A stretch of 64,000 bases of DNA. Origin: Ottowia oryzae. Its GTDB lineage: Bacteria > Pseudomonadota > Gammaproteobacteria > Burkholderiales > Burkholderiaceae_C. The stretch lies in the NCBI RefSeq assembly GCF_003008535.1, contig NZ_CP027666.1:62001-126000 (forward strand). Reading direction: 5' to 3'. The first letter of the stretch is position 1. The number at the start of each line of letters is the position of its first letter. This document shows, piece by piece, positions 63,552-64,000 of the stretch. The position numbers and the translations under genes were made by a program. The notes below the pieces were generated by a model. The model was not told the DNA's origin. It was given only the letters and a program-made list of their open reading frames with translations, and did not search any database.

Positions 63552-64000
63552 TCAAAACCAAGGAATGGTGGCGCTGTTGCTCAAGCCGTAGGTGTTGAAA
63601 GAGCCTGAAACGGCCTGCGCCTGCAAGGGACCATGGTCAATGAAAAGGCAAAAGGGCTGCGCCGTGCTGCTGCTTCGCAGTTGCACATAGGGCAGGTTCG
63701 GGCGACGCTCCACGCTGTCGGGAATGTGGGCTGCGGCCTGTGCTGCGGTTTCGCCTTTGCGTTGCATGCGGCGGCGGCGCAGGCGTTCAGCGTTGGTTTT
63801 GAATTGCCGCCGCGCCACCTGCCGGTGAGGTGCGCCCGCAGGGGCCGACGCCAGTGCCGAGGCCTTGGTGTGGTCGCGCATGCCCTGAAGCCAGCCCAGC
63901 GCCATAAGCTGCTCCAGCACCTCAGATGGGCCATGCAAGCGCACAACGCTGCCTAGGCTGCGCTGCTGGGTCGGGGTCACCACATGCTGTGGATAGCTCA
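63552..64000 (-). CDS. cas6f: Cas6f (Csy4) crRNA endonuclease, N-terminus cut by window edge
   Basis: The frame is open to the window edge (upstream residues SYPQHV), so the first part lies beyond 64000. 149 residues visible, about four fifths of the usual ~187. Cas6f signatures: LGSVVRLHG, LGWLQGMRDHTKAS, the Arg-rich helix FKTNAERLRRRRMQRKGE that docks in the repeat hairpin, LPYVQLRSSSTAQPFCLFID with the cleavage-site Ser motif, and the terminal YGLSNSATIPWF. It processes pre-crRNA at the repeat hairpin. Position just upstream of the leader on the same strand is the standard type I-F layout. Confidence 0.93.
   Translation of the reverse strand, partial: SYPQHVVTPTQQRSLGSVVRLHGPSEVLEQLMALGWLQGMRDHTKASALASAPAGAPHRQVARRQFKTNAERLRRRRMQRKGETAAQAAAHIPDSVERRPNLPYVQLRSSSTAQPFCLFIDHGPLQAQAVSGSFNTYGLSNSATIPWF

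Overview
The window is GC-rich chromosomal DNA of a betaproteobacterium, most likely a member of the Comamonadaceae. The evidence is the gene orders (dksA-cobW-xerC-DUF484-dapF; tyrS, M23 peptidase, erpA, bactofilin, rpsI, rplM; metF-tlyA-ahcY behind an SAH riboswitch) and two families of short dispersed repeats spread between and inside genes. The genus cannot be fixed from the sequence alone.

Layout. 0-6 kb: a minus-strand housekeeping block (partial dksA, CobW-type zinc GTPase, xerC, DUF484 protein, dapF) and a broken aquaporin gene. 6-17 kb: a stand-alone TOPRIM protein, a lipoprotein, ruvB and ruvA separated by a secreted trypsin-like protease and a putative I78 protease inhibitor, a LuxR-type regulator, phoH and ybeY with a lipoprotein gene between them, dbpA and dtd. 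17-26 kb: a Cys-repeat secreted protein, a cation diffusion facilitator, an MBL-fold hydrolase, tyrS, an M23 peptidase, erpA, bactofilin, rpsI-rplM and rlmJ. 26.4-31 kb: the phenylacetyl-CoA epoxidase operon paaABCDE behind a palindromic operator. 31-33.3 kb: an accessory patch with a complete IS3-family element, an orphan gene directly behind it and a possible attC relic. 33.3-40.6 kb: an amino-acid ABC transporter lacking a linked ATPase, an RlpA-like protein, and the methyl-cycle genes metF, tlyA and ahcY.

41-51.8 kb is the most unusual coding region. It is a compact plus-strand array coding for a DUF2170/YjfI protein, PspA/IM30, a small unknown protein, a YqiJ-type membrane protein, a 710-residue flotillin, two tiny proteins and a 1878-residue coiled-coil AAA ATPase. 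A pair of identical palindromes lies upstream. This looks like a membrane-maintenance or envelope-stress system that joins the parts E. coli keeps apart as yjfIJ and yqiJK to a giant ATPase. After it come prfC, an Lrp-type regulator and dadA.

55.77-63.42 kb is one very long type I-F CRISPR array: 127 apparently identical 28-bp repeats plus one degenerate terminal repeat, and 127 spacers, one sequence occurring twice. It is read on the minus strand from a leader with a consensus IHF site, next to the 3' part of cas6f (csy4) at the window edge. The rest of the cas operon must lie beyond position 64000.
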